From Baffinella frigidus (Eukaryota > Cryptophyceae > Cryptomonadales > Baffinellaceae), in NCBI GenBank assembly GCA_026770585.1, contig MU646367.1, positions 399,291-414,673 of the forward strand: a stretch of 15,383 bases of DNA. The letters are read 5' to 3'. The notes beneath the pieces are model-generated. The model was not told where the DNA came from. It did no database searches and saw nothing but the letters and a program-made list of their open reading frames with translations. Below are positions 1 through 10,800 of this stretch, piece after piece. Position numbers and translations under genes: made by a program. Within the stretch, counting starts at the first letter, position 1. Each line of letters starts with the position of its first letter.

Positions 1-3000
1 TACACCCGCCGCGAGCGCCCCGAGCACCCCCCCCCCAACCCCCGTCCCACCAACACGCGCCGCTGCCGAGATGGTGTCGCCACCAGAGCTGGTGCCAATC
101 GTGGCCGTCCCCGGACTGGGTGCCGATGATGCAGACGGGTCCTTGTAATGCACGCCGACGCAGGGGCAGGACGCGCATGTGTTGTCTCCGCCGTCCATGA
201 TGTGTTTGATCCACGCTGAGTATTGCCGCACCTGCGAGGGTTTACGGTTTAGGGCTTACATGGGGTACCTCGCTCATAATAAACTGCCCCCCCCCCCCTA
301 GGACCCTACAGTAGGCCTATGCGTAGGGCCCTACAGGGGTATCTGGGCTATCCCGCAAGAGGTCAGTAGGCTCATACGCCCTACCGTAGGGCCCTAGGAC
401 CTGCCTAGGACCTCTTGCTGGTCAATTTTGACCACCTGGCCACTTGAGGGATGATAAGAAACCCGAACTCAAGAACACAGACAGGATGTGAGCCTCACGG
501 ACTTGGGCCCATGCACCCCTGTATGGTGATCCTAGGGGCGGGGAGTCGTTTCTTCATGGCGAGGTACCCCTGTAGGGTTTAGGAGACGGGTGTACCTGGG
601 TGTAGACGCCGTAGCGCCCCTCGATGCCGCAGTTGATGGAGTAGAGAGGAAGCTCTGACCCGATCGAGAGCACCCCCACCAGCCAGTTCTTGCTGTCGTG
701 CTTGAACACCGCGGGCCCGCCCTGCTTGAGGGTTTAGCGTTTGCGTTTTGGGGTTCAGGGTCTAGAATTTAGGCTTCAGGCTTTGGGTTTAAACCCTAAA
801 CCCTAAACCCTAAACCAGGTTGTGGGGTTTAGGGCCTAGGGTTTAGGGTCTGAGTTTAGGGTTTAGGGTTTAGGGTTTAGGGTTTAGGGTTTGGGGTTTG
901 GGGTTTGGGGTTTGGGGTTTAGGGTTTAGGGTTTGGGTTTTGGAGTTTGGGGTCTAGGGTTTGGGGTTTGGGGTTTGGGGTTTAGGGGTTAGGGCTTAGG
1001 GTTTAAGGTTTAGGTTTTAGGGTTCAGGGTTTTGGGGTTTAGGGTTCAGGGTTCAGGGTTTGGGGTTCAGGGTTTGGGGTTTAGGGTTTAGGGCTTGGGG
1101 TTCAAGGTTCAGGGTTTGGGGTTTAGGGTTTGGGGTTTAGGGTTAAGGGTGTGGAGCTGAGGGTTTAGGGTTTAGGGTTTCAACGTTCAGGGTGTAGGTT
1201 TTAGGTTTGAGGGGTGAGGGGCGAGAGCTGAGGGGCAGACCGAGTCGCCCGCGCACGAGTCCTTGCCCGCGTGCCCTCCGGTGCAGATCACGTGCGAGAA
1301 GTTGATGTACTTGTGGTTCAGCGCTGACGGGTTCGTCCGCGCACACTCAGACTGCCGCATTTCACACCGGGGGTTACGGTCCGTCTCGGACACGCGAAGG
1401 TTGGTTTGGGGTTTGGGGTTTGGGGCAACGTGAGTGTTTTAGTGGCGGGCCCGCGAGCAAGGCCGCCGCACCGACAGAGGCAAACCGCAAGGCGCGCATG
1501 GCTCCATCCAGAAATCATTCAGGACTCATCTGGGGCTGCGGCAGCGGCGGCAGTGGTACAATCAGACCCTGGAGTGTGGAACGGAGCTAGCTCTGCCTGA
1601 GTTCATCTGGTCTCCTCAAAATGAGGAGACTGGAAGTTGATTCCCCGGGTGTGTGGTGCAACTCCGTCAACATTTGTCAACAGCGATCAGTCAACCCGAC
1701 TCAGGCAGAGCTGGGGTCTGGAGTGAAACACGGGTGGGGCGTTGGGCGTGGGCACTCGGAACCCAGGGTGTCTCAAGGGACGAGGAATGCGAGGTCCACT
1801 TAGTGGTCATACGTAGACATAAATAAGCCAACTTGGAGCGCCTCTTGACTTTAATACATCTTTGCTTCACCAATATATGGTAGAAGAGTATGGAGTGTCT
1901 GCGCCTCTGCTCTCAAGTGTCTGTGCCTCTGCTCGTAGAACGGTACCTGAGTGGCGAGGGGGACGTCGACAGCCATCAGCCACGTCGACCTGGTTTAGGG
2001 TTTAGGGTTTAGGGTTTAGGGTTTAGGGTTTGGGGTTTTGGGTATAGGGTTTAGGGTTTAGGGTTTGGTTTAGGGTTTAGGGTTTAGGGTTTAGGGCTTG
2101 GGGACTAGTGTTTAGGGTTCAGGGTCTAGACCGGTGGAAGTTGGCGTTATCCACCACCCCGAAGCCAGCCAGAGTCACGTCGCTGCCAACCTGCATGCGC
2201 GCGCAGGGGTCGGTGGTCAGGAGAGGCATGCGGATGAGGACCGAGGCCTAGCAACTTCTCAGCGCACTGCAGAGGTCTGTCCAGACGATACCGAGGTTAA
2301 TCGAAATTGAGGGCATGCACCGCCCCTATGGTGGCCATCTGTTCCTAGGCATAGGCCCACAGTAGGATCCTCGGGCGATGCGTATCCTGAATCTCGAGAA
2401 ACCCCTGTACGGTAGCGGTCTAGATCAAAATGCGCGGGGGCACGAAGAAATGATCAAAACTCGGGGCAGAGTAACGCCGCAATTTTTTGGGGGGGGGCGT
2501 ATCGGATCTCGCGTGATCGCAGGTTTGGGGTTTAGGGTTTAGGGGTTTGAGTTTAGGGTTTAGGGTATAGGGTTAAGGTTTGAGGTTTTGGGGTTTAGGG
2601 TACAGGGTTTAGGTTTCAGGGTTTAGGGTTAGGGTTTAGGGTTTAGGGTTTAGGGTTCAGGGTTTAGGGTTCAGGGTTTAGGGTTCAGGGTTTAGGGTTT
2701 ATCGTTTATGGTTTAGGGTTTATGGTTTAGGGTTTAGAGTTTAGGGTTTAGGGGTTAGGATTCAGGGTTGAGGATTTAGGGTTTGGGGTGTAAGGTTCGC
2801 AATTTCGTGAAAGCCACGACGCATTCGGGAAATCAAGAATGGTGAATAAAATGGCAAGTGGTGTGTGAGGGGGATGCAGACCTTCCACGGAGGTGTGCCG
2901 TCGATGCCGTCAACGAGGATGGGCGGAATGTCCGCGATCTCACTCTCCAGCTCAAACAGTACGATGTCGTCGTGGTCCTGGGGGCAGGTTCAGGCTCGAT

Positions 3001-4594
3001 TCTTGAATTCAGGACGACTGTGCCCCAGGCTCGATTCTCAAATTCAGGACACATGAGACCCGTGGGATCCATCGGCAACCCTCGGGAAGGGGTGTCACTG
3101 TGTTGGGATTTCGGGATGAATGGTCGGCGGTGGAACGTCGGCTTGTGACGTGGATTCGAGAGAGAGAGTGGGCGATATATTTATATATATATACAGATAG
3201 ATAGAGAGATAGAGAGAGAGAGGGAGTAGAAGAGGGAGAGGGAGAGGGCGAGAGGATTTAGGGTTTGGGGTGTAGGATGAAGGGTGTAAGGCTAGGGTAT
3301 CGGGTTTATCGTTTAGGGTTTATGGACAAAGTGTGTACGAGAGACAGAGAACGGAAGAGAGGACGCGAGCAGGGTTAAGGGTGTAGGGTTAAGGGCGTAG
3401 GGTGCAGGGTGCAGGGTGCAGGGTGTCGGGTGTAGGGTGCAGGGTGTCGGGTGTCGGGTGTAGGGTGTAGGGTGTAGGGTTGGGGTATCGGGTTTATCGT
3501 GTAGGGTTTATGGACAGAGTGCGTCAGTGTGATAGGGAGTGGAAGAGAGAGGACGAGATAGAGATGGCGAGAGGCAGACAGTGATAGAGAGGGATTTAGG
3601 ATAGGGTGTATGTTTTAGAGCGTAGGGTTTATCGTTTTGGGTTTAGTGGGGTTTGGCGTCCAGGGTTAGGGTTGGGGTTTATGAACTGAGTGTGTAAGAG
3701 AGACAAAGTATCTAGAGTTGAGGGTGTAGGGTCCAGACTTGGGGTTTGGGGTTTAGGGTTTAGGGTTTAGGTTTTAGGGTTGAGGGTTGAGGGTTGAGGT
3801 TTACGTTTCGGGCTCACGGTTTGGTCTTTCTGTTTAGGGTGTAGGAAGAGAGGCAGAGCGAGAGGGCGAGAGGGAGCGGGAGGGGGCGAGAAGGAGCGAG
3901 AAAAGAAATGAGAGAGAACATGGAGTAGAAAGTGCAGAGAAAGACAGGACAGACGTGATGGCGAGACGAATCCTAACCGATTGTTGAGAGTGGAGGCGCT
4001 GCGCTCACCTGGTCGTAGCTGGGAAAGTAGCAGGGGTGCGGCACGTGCCGCAGCACGCTCATGCTCCTGCACGCCCCATCGAGAAGGTAGAAGCAGTTGA
4101 ACTTGATGGTCGTGCCCCACGACGCGGACTTGTAGCCGTTGTCCTGGTTGTTGAGGACGCAGTGCGCGGCTGTAACGACCCACTTCTTCGCGATGATGCT
4201 CCCCGTGCAGGTGATCGCCCCCCCCCCTATTTTGTCGATGAGAACCGCCCACGGATACCTGCCGGGAACCACGCACGTCAGACCATTCGTCGCCCGCACG
4301 AACCTGCGAAGAAACTGACCTCCCTCCATCTATGGAGGCGCCTGAACTTGGTGCTCACCCTTGCTCGTGCTGCCCCCCGAGGATACGGAGCGCCGCCGCG
4401 TGCTTGTCGCCCTCCATATTGTGCATAGTTCCCGAAGAAGGCTGCCGCAGGCTGCGGTGAACGCGCGCAGCTTCCGCCCAGGGCGCCTCCTCCCCCGCGC
4501 CGTTGAGCGCCCCATCGCATAAACAGATCAAAACCAGCACCGAGAGGGCCACGCGAAGACCCGCGCCCCAGCTGCGCCCAACCTCCCCCACCAT
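1..4594 (-). CDS. Trypsin-like serine protease (S1 family), eight exons, 3' end beyond window
   Basis: Secretory endopeptidase of the chymotrypsin fold. Inferred exons in transcript order: 4594-4359, 4303-4009, 2977-2882, 2247-2132, 1989-1947, 1384-1241, 721-596, 231-1. All junction phases agree and give 429 residues without a stop. Start ATG 4594 precedes a signal peptide (about residues 14-30, LRVALSVLVLICL). The activation site RILGG is at 70-74. Catalytic His126 is in TAAHC, Asp181 in DDIVLFEL, Ser310 in GDSGGP. Asp304, six residues before Ser310, corresponds to chymotrypsin Asp189, and Gly331 and Gly348 fit positions 216 and 226, so cleavage after Lys/Arg is expected. Cys111-Cys127 should form the His-loop disulfide. 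After the fold's last helix (YSAWIKHIM) comes a Ser/Thr/Gly linker, then GVLGALAAGV at the edge, perhaps the start of a membrane anchor. Weakest joins: acceptors at 1385 (GAG) and 2248 (TAG). It is transcribed divergently from the 4825 gene. Family call is firm; exact exon ends are inferred. Confidence 0.86.
257..577. mobile_element. Inverted-arm element, family 2, filling an intron
   Basis: Left arm 257-303 reads GGGGTACCTCGC...CCCCCCTAGGA. The right arm 530-577 is its inverted copy (CCTAGGGGCGGGG...GCGAGGTACCCCTGTAGGG). The element occupies nearly all of protease intron 232-595, leaving 18 bp to the donor and 25 bp to the acceptor. The arms recur at 10606-10654, 10687-10733 and 10758-10806. 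No coding capacity. Confidence 0.7.
722..1180 (-). repeat. Degenerate telomere-like array in protease intron
   Basis: Dozens of 6-9 bp units near TTTAGGG on the plus strand (variants TTTGGGG, TTCAGGG, TTTAGGA), which is CCCTAAA in the sense of the protease. It fills most of the intron 722-1240, and its edge (CGCTAAACCCTCAAGCAG, minus strand) forms the 3' splice site before the GGP exon. No perfect long run, so an old or interstitial array rather than a live telomere. Confidence 0.9.
1589..1712 (-). mobile_element. MITE-like element, family 1, copy A
   Basis: A 124-bp element with imperfect inverted ends: AGCTCTGCCTGAGTT at the left and AACCCGACTCAGGCAGAGCT at the right. Its internal sequence matches copies at 6240, 8093, 8868 and 9610, including a TCCTCAAAATGAGGAGA palindrome and a GTTGA...CCAC core. 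It lies in the protease intron 1385-1946. No coding capacity, so non-autonomous. Strand is assigned relative to copy B. Confidence 0.75.
1992..2130 (-). repeat. Telomere-like array spanning a whole short intron
   Basis: Units of TTTAGGG (plus strand), including about five near-perfect tandem copies at 1993-2027, occupy almost the entire 142-nt intron 1990-2131 of the protease. The 3' splice site of the following 43-nt exon is made directly by the repeat (CCCTAAACCAG on the sense strand). Confidence 0.9.
2330..2413. repeat. Degenerate family 2 relative
   Basis: Contains CCTAGGCATAGGCCCACAGTAGGATCC and AAACCCCTGTAC in the inverse order and orientation seen at 261-330 (compare CCTACAGTAGGCCTATGCG). 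It appears to be a decayed member of the same family, inside protease intron 2248-2881. A further possible relic is at about 8449-8520 in the plus-strand gene. Confidence 0.45.
2522..2800 (-). repeat. Telomere-like array in protease intron
   Basis: About 35 to 40 degenerate TTTAGGG units on the plus strand with recurring variants TTCAGGG, TTTATGG and TTTAGAG, inside intron 2248-2881. Sense strand of the gene is CCCTAAA. Confidence 0.9.
3155..3245. repeat. GA-rich and TA microsatellite
   Basis: A (GA)n tract, a TATATTTATATATATATA stretch, then GATA/GAGA and GGGAGA repeats on the plus strand, in the 1,031-nt protease intron 2978-4008. On the transcribed sense strand it is CT-rich. Confidence 0.85.
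3250..3840 (-). repeat. Discontinuous telomere-like and GTGTAGGG-type repeats
   Basis: Clusters of TTTAGGG variants alternate with an array of GGTGCAGGGTGTCGGGTGTA-type units at about 3370-3480, and with GAGA-rich blocks. The phrase from GGGTATCGGGTTTATCG onward, followed by TTATGGACA-AGTG, occurs at about 3294-3335 and 3483-3520, so a block of roughly 190 bp looks duplicated. All in intron 2978-4008. Confidence 0.75.
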
Positions 4595-4824
4595 CCTCCT
4601 CCGACAGCTTTGTTTTTGAAAGGAAGGGAGGGCGACTCGCCCCTTTCCTCCCCAGCGCCAACTCCCCCGCCGCCCCCACACCTGGGGACTGCAAGATCAA
4701 GATTGATGGTCAAACTTGCCCTGGTCAAATTTTCTGTAGATCGGCAGTTGAAGAAGAGAGGGCTTCTTCCTTCGTTTCTGTTCCTCTTAACCTGGAGAAC
4801 TGAGAGATCAGCCCCAACGCCGGG
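4595..4824. promoter_or_regulatory. Divergent intergenic region, probable bidirectional promoter
   Basis: These 230 bases separate the start codons of the minus-strand protease and the plus-strand unknown gene, so both core promoters and 5' UTRs must lie here or overlap the first exons. I see no convincing TATA box. A pyrimidine-rich stretch lies on the plus strand at about 4765-4792 and a C-rich stretch at 4640-4680. The assignment rests on gene arrangement only. Confidence 0.5.
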
Positions 4825-7800
4825 ATGTCTCGAACTGAGACCCCCGGCAGTCGAGGCACCACCGGCAGAATGGAGGACCCGCAAGCGCAAGCAGAGGCGA
4901 CGAGAAAGTCCATGAGCCTGTTCGCGCGATCCGAGGATCTCAACGAGCACAAGGAGCAGCTCGAGGCCAACGCCCACATGATCGGCGGATCGCTCACCGT
5001 CACGTGCGTGTTCCCTCAATCTGATCTCGTGAACGTTCCCCACGCGTCCTTCACCCTCACCTCTGGGTGCCCCACCTGCTCTTCGCTGCCCCCCTGCAGA
5101 CCACCGCCATGAGGGCCGACCAGCTGACAACTCCGCGGGGATGCGCAGCTCCGTATGCGTCTTCTCGGCCAGTAGGAAGGCAGGCAACCCTGTCGCCGTT
5201 GTGCTGGACCCAGAGGTGGAGTACAGCGTGGCCGTGATGGGCAAGATCGCGGAGCGCTGCGTGGAGCCATTCGTGGTGGTGGTGCAGCCCGGAAAGAAAA
5301 GCTCGCGCTACTCCCTGCGCATCAGCGTGCTCACTCCAGGTAGGCGTGTCCCTCCGACCTCTTGCCGCCAGGGTGTTACCCGCATTGCTCACTCGTTGCG
5401 GTGGTCCTGGATCTGCAGTTCACTTTTCGCAAGTCCCAGTTTCCCCATCGAGTTGCAGCCAGTGCCAGAATGCGAACCCAAAAAACTAAACCCTAAACAC
5501 TTCGTGTCGGGCGTCCCAAAGTGGTGCACTATCTGCAGAGTAGACACGCGCCCTAAACCCTTAACCATGAACCATGAACCATGAACCCTACACCCTAAAC
5601 CCTAAACCTTAAACCTAAACCCTGAACCATGAACCATGAACCCTACACCCTAAACCCTAAACCCTAAACCCTAAACCTAAGCCCTAAACCATACACCATG
5701 AACCCTACACCCTAAACCCTAAACCCTACACCCTAAACCTAAGCCCTAAACCCTAACGCCTTAACCCTGAACCCTAAACCCTGAACCCTAAACCCTGAAC
5801 CCTAAACCCTAAATCCTAAACCCTAAACCCTAAAACCTAAGCCCTACACCCTTTACATTTTACCCTAAACCCTTCACCCTAAACCCCAAACCCTTCACCC
5901 CAAACCCTCAAACTTTCACCCTAAACCCTAAACCCCAAACCCTCAACCCTCAACCCTAAACCCTACACCCTAAACCCTAAACCCTCAAGTCCCAAACCCT
6001 AAAGTCTAAACCCTAAACCTTATACCGTGAACCCTGAACCCTGAACCCTCAACCCCAAACCCTAAATCAGAAAGCGTAATGATGATGCAGGTGGAGGAGC
6101 ATCAGTGACGATGGCCGAGAGCATGGTGATCGCAGCGGTGCAGGTTCATTCAACACCCTTTGGCTAAACATTCCTAGCAGGGGGCAGAGATTGTCGCATT
6201 GTTTCTCAACCTCCAGGTCGATCGAGAGAGACACGGTCTAGCTCTCAATCACTCGGGTTGACCGACTATTCTCAAGTTGACATGATGGTTGCGTGGTACA
6301 AATCCGTCAACTTTGGAGCTGAAAAGAGCCCAGGCTCACCGAATCGGTGAGCCCAAATAGACTGTGCGTCAGAGCTAGAAGGGTTCAGTCGGCGTAAAAC
6401 GAACCAGCCAGAGGTTGAGAGGGAGCAGGGTCGATGTCGGTGCTGTGTGCCCAACCAAAGCACCCCTAGGCGCCGTCTAGCACCACCATGCGGCGTCTAG
6501 CACCATCAGGCACCGTCTCCAGAGAAAGGCGTGGTGACGTTGCGTGGCGGTGGTGTGGGGCGGAAGATGTTAGGTCGATGTTGTTGCTCCGTGGCCCACT
6601 AACCCGGCACCAGAAACGTATGGTCACGTGCCGTGCCTGCGGGGTAAAGCAGTGGCACGTGGTGTGTAACGTGGCGCGTGTTGTTCTTGATTTCACGGAG
6701 TTATGCTTCAGGATTTGGAGTTAGGGGATCAGGGTTTAGGGTTGAGGCAGAAAGGCATGGTGACGTTGAGTGGCTGCGGGGTGGAAGGTGCTGGTGGAGC
6801 AGCAGCCGGACGGGTTCCCGGAAGTGTTGGAAGGAAAGTCTCTCGAAGTCACGGTCTGCTCTCCGATCGGGGATCCGCTGCCGTGGGACAAGCCCATATC
6901 GATTCGCGTCCTTGATGACGGCTCTATTTGGGTCAAGGTCCTGTGCCCCTCTCCCATGGACACCCGATACTCGACACTCGACACTCGACACTCGGCCCTC
7001 GGCCCTGAACACTCAACCCGCTTCCCGCTCCCTCCCCCCTCCCCCCTCTCCTCTCTCTCTCTCCCCCCTCTCTCGATCTGCCCTCTCCCCTCTCCATCTT
7101 CCTCACTCCCCAGCTCCGAGCGCCGAGCGCTGACGAGAAGGCGCAGCTGCCACGAGCGCTGCTGCTTCTCACACCCGTGTGCGTCAGAGGGCGCCCTAAA
7201 CCCCACCCCTTACCCCCTACCCCCTACACCCTACACCCTACACCCTAATCCCTGAACCCTAAACCCTAAACCCTGAACCCTAAACCCTAAACCCTACACC
7301 CTAAAACCCCAAACGGATATATCCTAACCGAAAGTCCCCCGTGGGCACCCCATTTTTCAGATGCCGACACCGAAGGTGATTTCGGCGGTGAATCCGCAAG
7401 ACGTTTCGGACGCCCTCAACATCCCGATGCTCGCCCTTCAAACCGACTTGCCCGTCCAGGTTTCCCCCGACCCCCCCCCCCCCGTTTCTGCTCACTCAAG
7501 ACCCGTGACACGGCTGCTCACTCAAGACCCGTGACACGGCTGGCTTCCTATGTCAACTGTCGTCGTCAGAACACTCCGGTTTCAGGGTTTCGGGGATTCG
7601 GGAGTCGGGGTTCCCAGCGCAGATGGATTCTCCGGTGTATGGACCCTCTGAACGCTACACGAATCGTGTCACACGGAACCCCTTGTCTGTTATTAGGTTT
7701 ACTGGAGCGGTGGCATGCTTTTTGAAAGCCGTAGTTTCTAGTCAACTCTCCTGCGTGAACCTACTCTTGAAAGTTATCCTAGGCCCATAACCTGTCGACA

Positions 7801-10800
7801 TGGGCAAAGGGGCCTTAGAGCCCAGATCCCCACAGAACCGGGACTGTAAAGAGCACGCTCATCTGTTTCGACATGTTATCCAAAGGTGCTTGCAATGTCT
7901 GCCGCATGGCCTACAATTCTTTTCGCGAGCGGCGAGATGTGGTGAGAGTGTGCTCTGGGGCCCCAGCCGGTAAGCGAGGCGATGCTGTCGGAGCGCAGGT
8001 GGTGGGCTGCGTGGGACGGCACATCCTGGTGCCGCTGCGCTCACGGATGAGCATGGTGCTCGACCCGTCCTTCGACGCCATTTCCGAGGTCCAGCTCTGT
8101 CTCAGTCGGGTTGACTGCACACCAAAAGTTGATGAATTTGTACCACCAAACAGGGGAATCAACTTGCGGTTTCCTCATTTTGAGGAGACCACATTAACTC
8201 AGACAGAGCTAGGAGGTGCCTCCCGCGCCACGCCCGCAGGTTCTCGGAGGGTGCGCGTGTGTGGGCGGGAACATCTCTCGGCAGCACACTGACAGACCAA
8301 AGTTTTTGCTATAGTCAACCCTCATGGAAACTTGTCTAACGTCGTTGCCACCGTGCGAAGTTTTGGTCTGAAGTTGGCACGTTGCTATCCACACAGCGGG
8401 CTACGAAGAGATTTTCGGGCACTTGGTGCCCGAGTTTCCGCGACCTTATCCGTAGGAACCCCCCTATGCCCCTACGGGTTGCCTACCGTAGGGTCCTGGG
8501 TCTTATCGCTTAGGGGTCATTCAAAATCTCTTCGAACTCTGCTGTGTGGGGGGGTAGACTTTCGCAAAACGTTTGGATTGGCAGCGCAGTAAGACTCTCT
8601 CCCCGGCAGGTGTGCCGCAAGTACGACGCCGAAGGCTTCCACCTCTTCTCTCTCGACGCGATGGCTGGTGGCGCGGTCCACACGCGGAACCTCTCTCCGC
8701 TCGCCCGCTCTGAGGAGGAGCCTGCAAGGCACCGTCCACCCCCGAACCCCCATCCCCTGCCGGGAACTCCACCGACCCCCCCGGAGGCGCCACAGCTCTT
8801 GCCGGTTTTCAAAATTCTGCTACCACCGCGAGGCTCCTGCGCCAACCATGCCCGATTCCCACTCTCTAGCTCTGCATCTGTTGGGTTGACTGATCTCATC
8901 CGGTCAGGTATTTAAATTAAATGCTCGGGAGTTCCCCAAATGTACAAAAATTACTACACATGATCTTTCGGACACGACTCTTTCATCACTTGTGTAGTAA
9001 TTTTCGTTGTATGGGGAACTCCGCCGATCATTTGAATTAAATACCTGACCGGATGAAATCTCGTTCCCACCAGAAGTTGATGGATCTGTACCACAAAACA
9101 GGGAAATCAAGTTGCGGTCTCCTGATTTTGGGGAGACTAGATTAACGCAGGCTAAGGAGGCCAGATTAACTGAGGCAGAAGTAGGCTCTGTCGCTGACCG
9201 GGGTTCTGGCGCCCGGCACGCAGTCCGAGTGCAAACGCCGGGCTCATCGCGTACATGCACTACCACCGCATCCTCCCGATCGACTCCGAGGAGCAGTTGG
9301 ACTGCGAACAGGTCCTACCTCTACCTCACTTGATATGTAGGTCCCAGCTCTTCATCAGTGAATCTGGGCGCATCATGGAAAACATTGAGATCAGGACTTC
9401 GCTCCAGTGCAAAGAGCATCCAAATGCATTTAATGAGGAGCCCAGATTAACCGGTTTAGGGTCTAGCGCTCTCCGAGGTCTCCTGACCCCCACCTCGCCT
9501 CCGTCGCGCCGCCCAGCCTTCCCGCCCGTGCTTCGCCGCGCATGCGTTGACAGAGCGGAATAACCACAGCCTGCTCGCATGCTGCCTCGCCCGGCCACCA
9601 GTAGCCTCTAGCTGTGGCTCACCTGATTTGGTCTCACCAATGTGAGTTCAGGCCCTTTTTTGCTCCAAAGTTGACGATTTTATACCACACCCCTAAAACG
9701 TTAACTCGAGAAAAGTGAGTGAACCCGACTGAGGCAGGGCTGCAATCTGCGTGGACCTCCAGCGTTGGGCTGGGTGCGACGGCGGGAGCACGTGCGCTAA
9801 CGGCGAGAGGACGTGCGGTGGCAGGGCTTCACGATCGCGATGATGCCGCGGCCCAGCAAGGTGAGCGTGCGCCTTGTCCTCGGCCCAGCCGCCGTCGAAC
9901 GCGCCTCGGTCAACCCGAAACCCTCTACCCTGGACCCTAACACCTGAAACCTAAAACCTCAGACCTGAAACCTAAAACCTAAAACCCTGAACCCTGCATC
10001 CTATACCCTTAACCCTGCACCCTAAACCCTAAACCCTAAACCCCTCACCCGAAACCCTCAACCCCAAACCCTAAACCCTAAACCCTCAACCCTCAACCCT
10101 AAACCCTCAACTGAAACCCCTCAACGCCAAAACCCGAAATCCGAAACCCCGTCGCGCGGCACCGCCGTTGCCGCGCGCTGCTGGGGTGCTGTCAAGCCAT
10201 AGCGGGTGGTGGTCCGCACTGCCATGCGGTTTGCGCAAAGGTCAGATGGTGCGGTGCCTGAGGTGTGTGGGGATTGCAGGTCTCGGCGACGGAGGGTGGG
10301 CTGACGGCGCAGAACCACTGGGCGGGTGGCGCTACCGGCGAGGTCACTTGCTCCCCGCCACCCGCACCTCAACCTTTCTTCTTCTTCTTCGTCTTCTTCT
10401 TCTGCGTATCATTTTCTTTTTTGTTCTTCTTCTTCTTCGTATTCTTTTTCTTCGCTGTTACTCTCAGGCTAGAGACGAGTGATGCAAACGTGAAGCTCTG
10501 TCCTGCTCACCTGGGGTAGCGTTGTCGACATTGACTTGTGTTTTTCCTTTCACGTTTGCAAGATACCCCTCGTCCAGTGATGGTGTGTGCCGCACCGAGA
10601 CACGGCCCCTACAGGGGTACCTCGCTGCACCAGGAGCCGTTGCCCCCCCTAGGACCACCGCAGAGCCCTAGGTATCAGCCTCATGTAGGCTCCTAGGGAG
10701 GGGCGGCTCGTTACGGTCGGGGAACCCCTGTATTGAAGGGTGGCAGTGTAGTCTACTGTAGGCTCCTAGGGGGGCGCGGTGCGTTATGCGCGAGGTACCC

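Noticed and set aside
722-1180. TTTAGGG arrays as a true telomere or chromosome end
   Set aside because: Units are degenerate, in several separate blocks, switch orientation with gene direction, and are flanked by real exons. These are interstitial repeats.
7020-7180. Open frames rich in Ser/Pro/Leu or Arg/Glu on both strands
   Set aside because: They arise from CT-rich low-complexity intron sequence and have no protein-like features.
9312-9463. Extending exon 9224-9311 through an open frame to 9563
   Set aside because: The frame stays open, but it runs through a fragment of MITE family 1 (9433-9452) and then proline/arginine-rich sequence, so ending at CAG|GTCC is preferred. Not excluded.
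10371-10460. Poly-Phe/Leu open frames
   Set aside because: A product of the CTT microsatellite in an intron.
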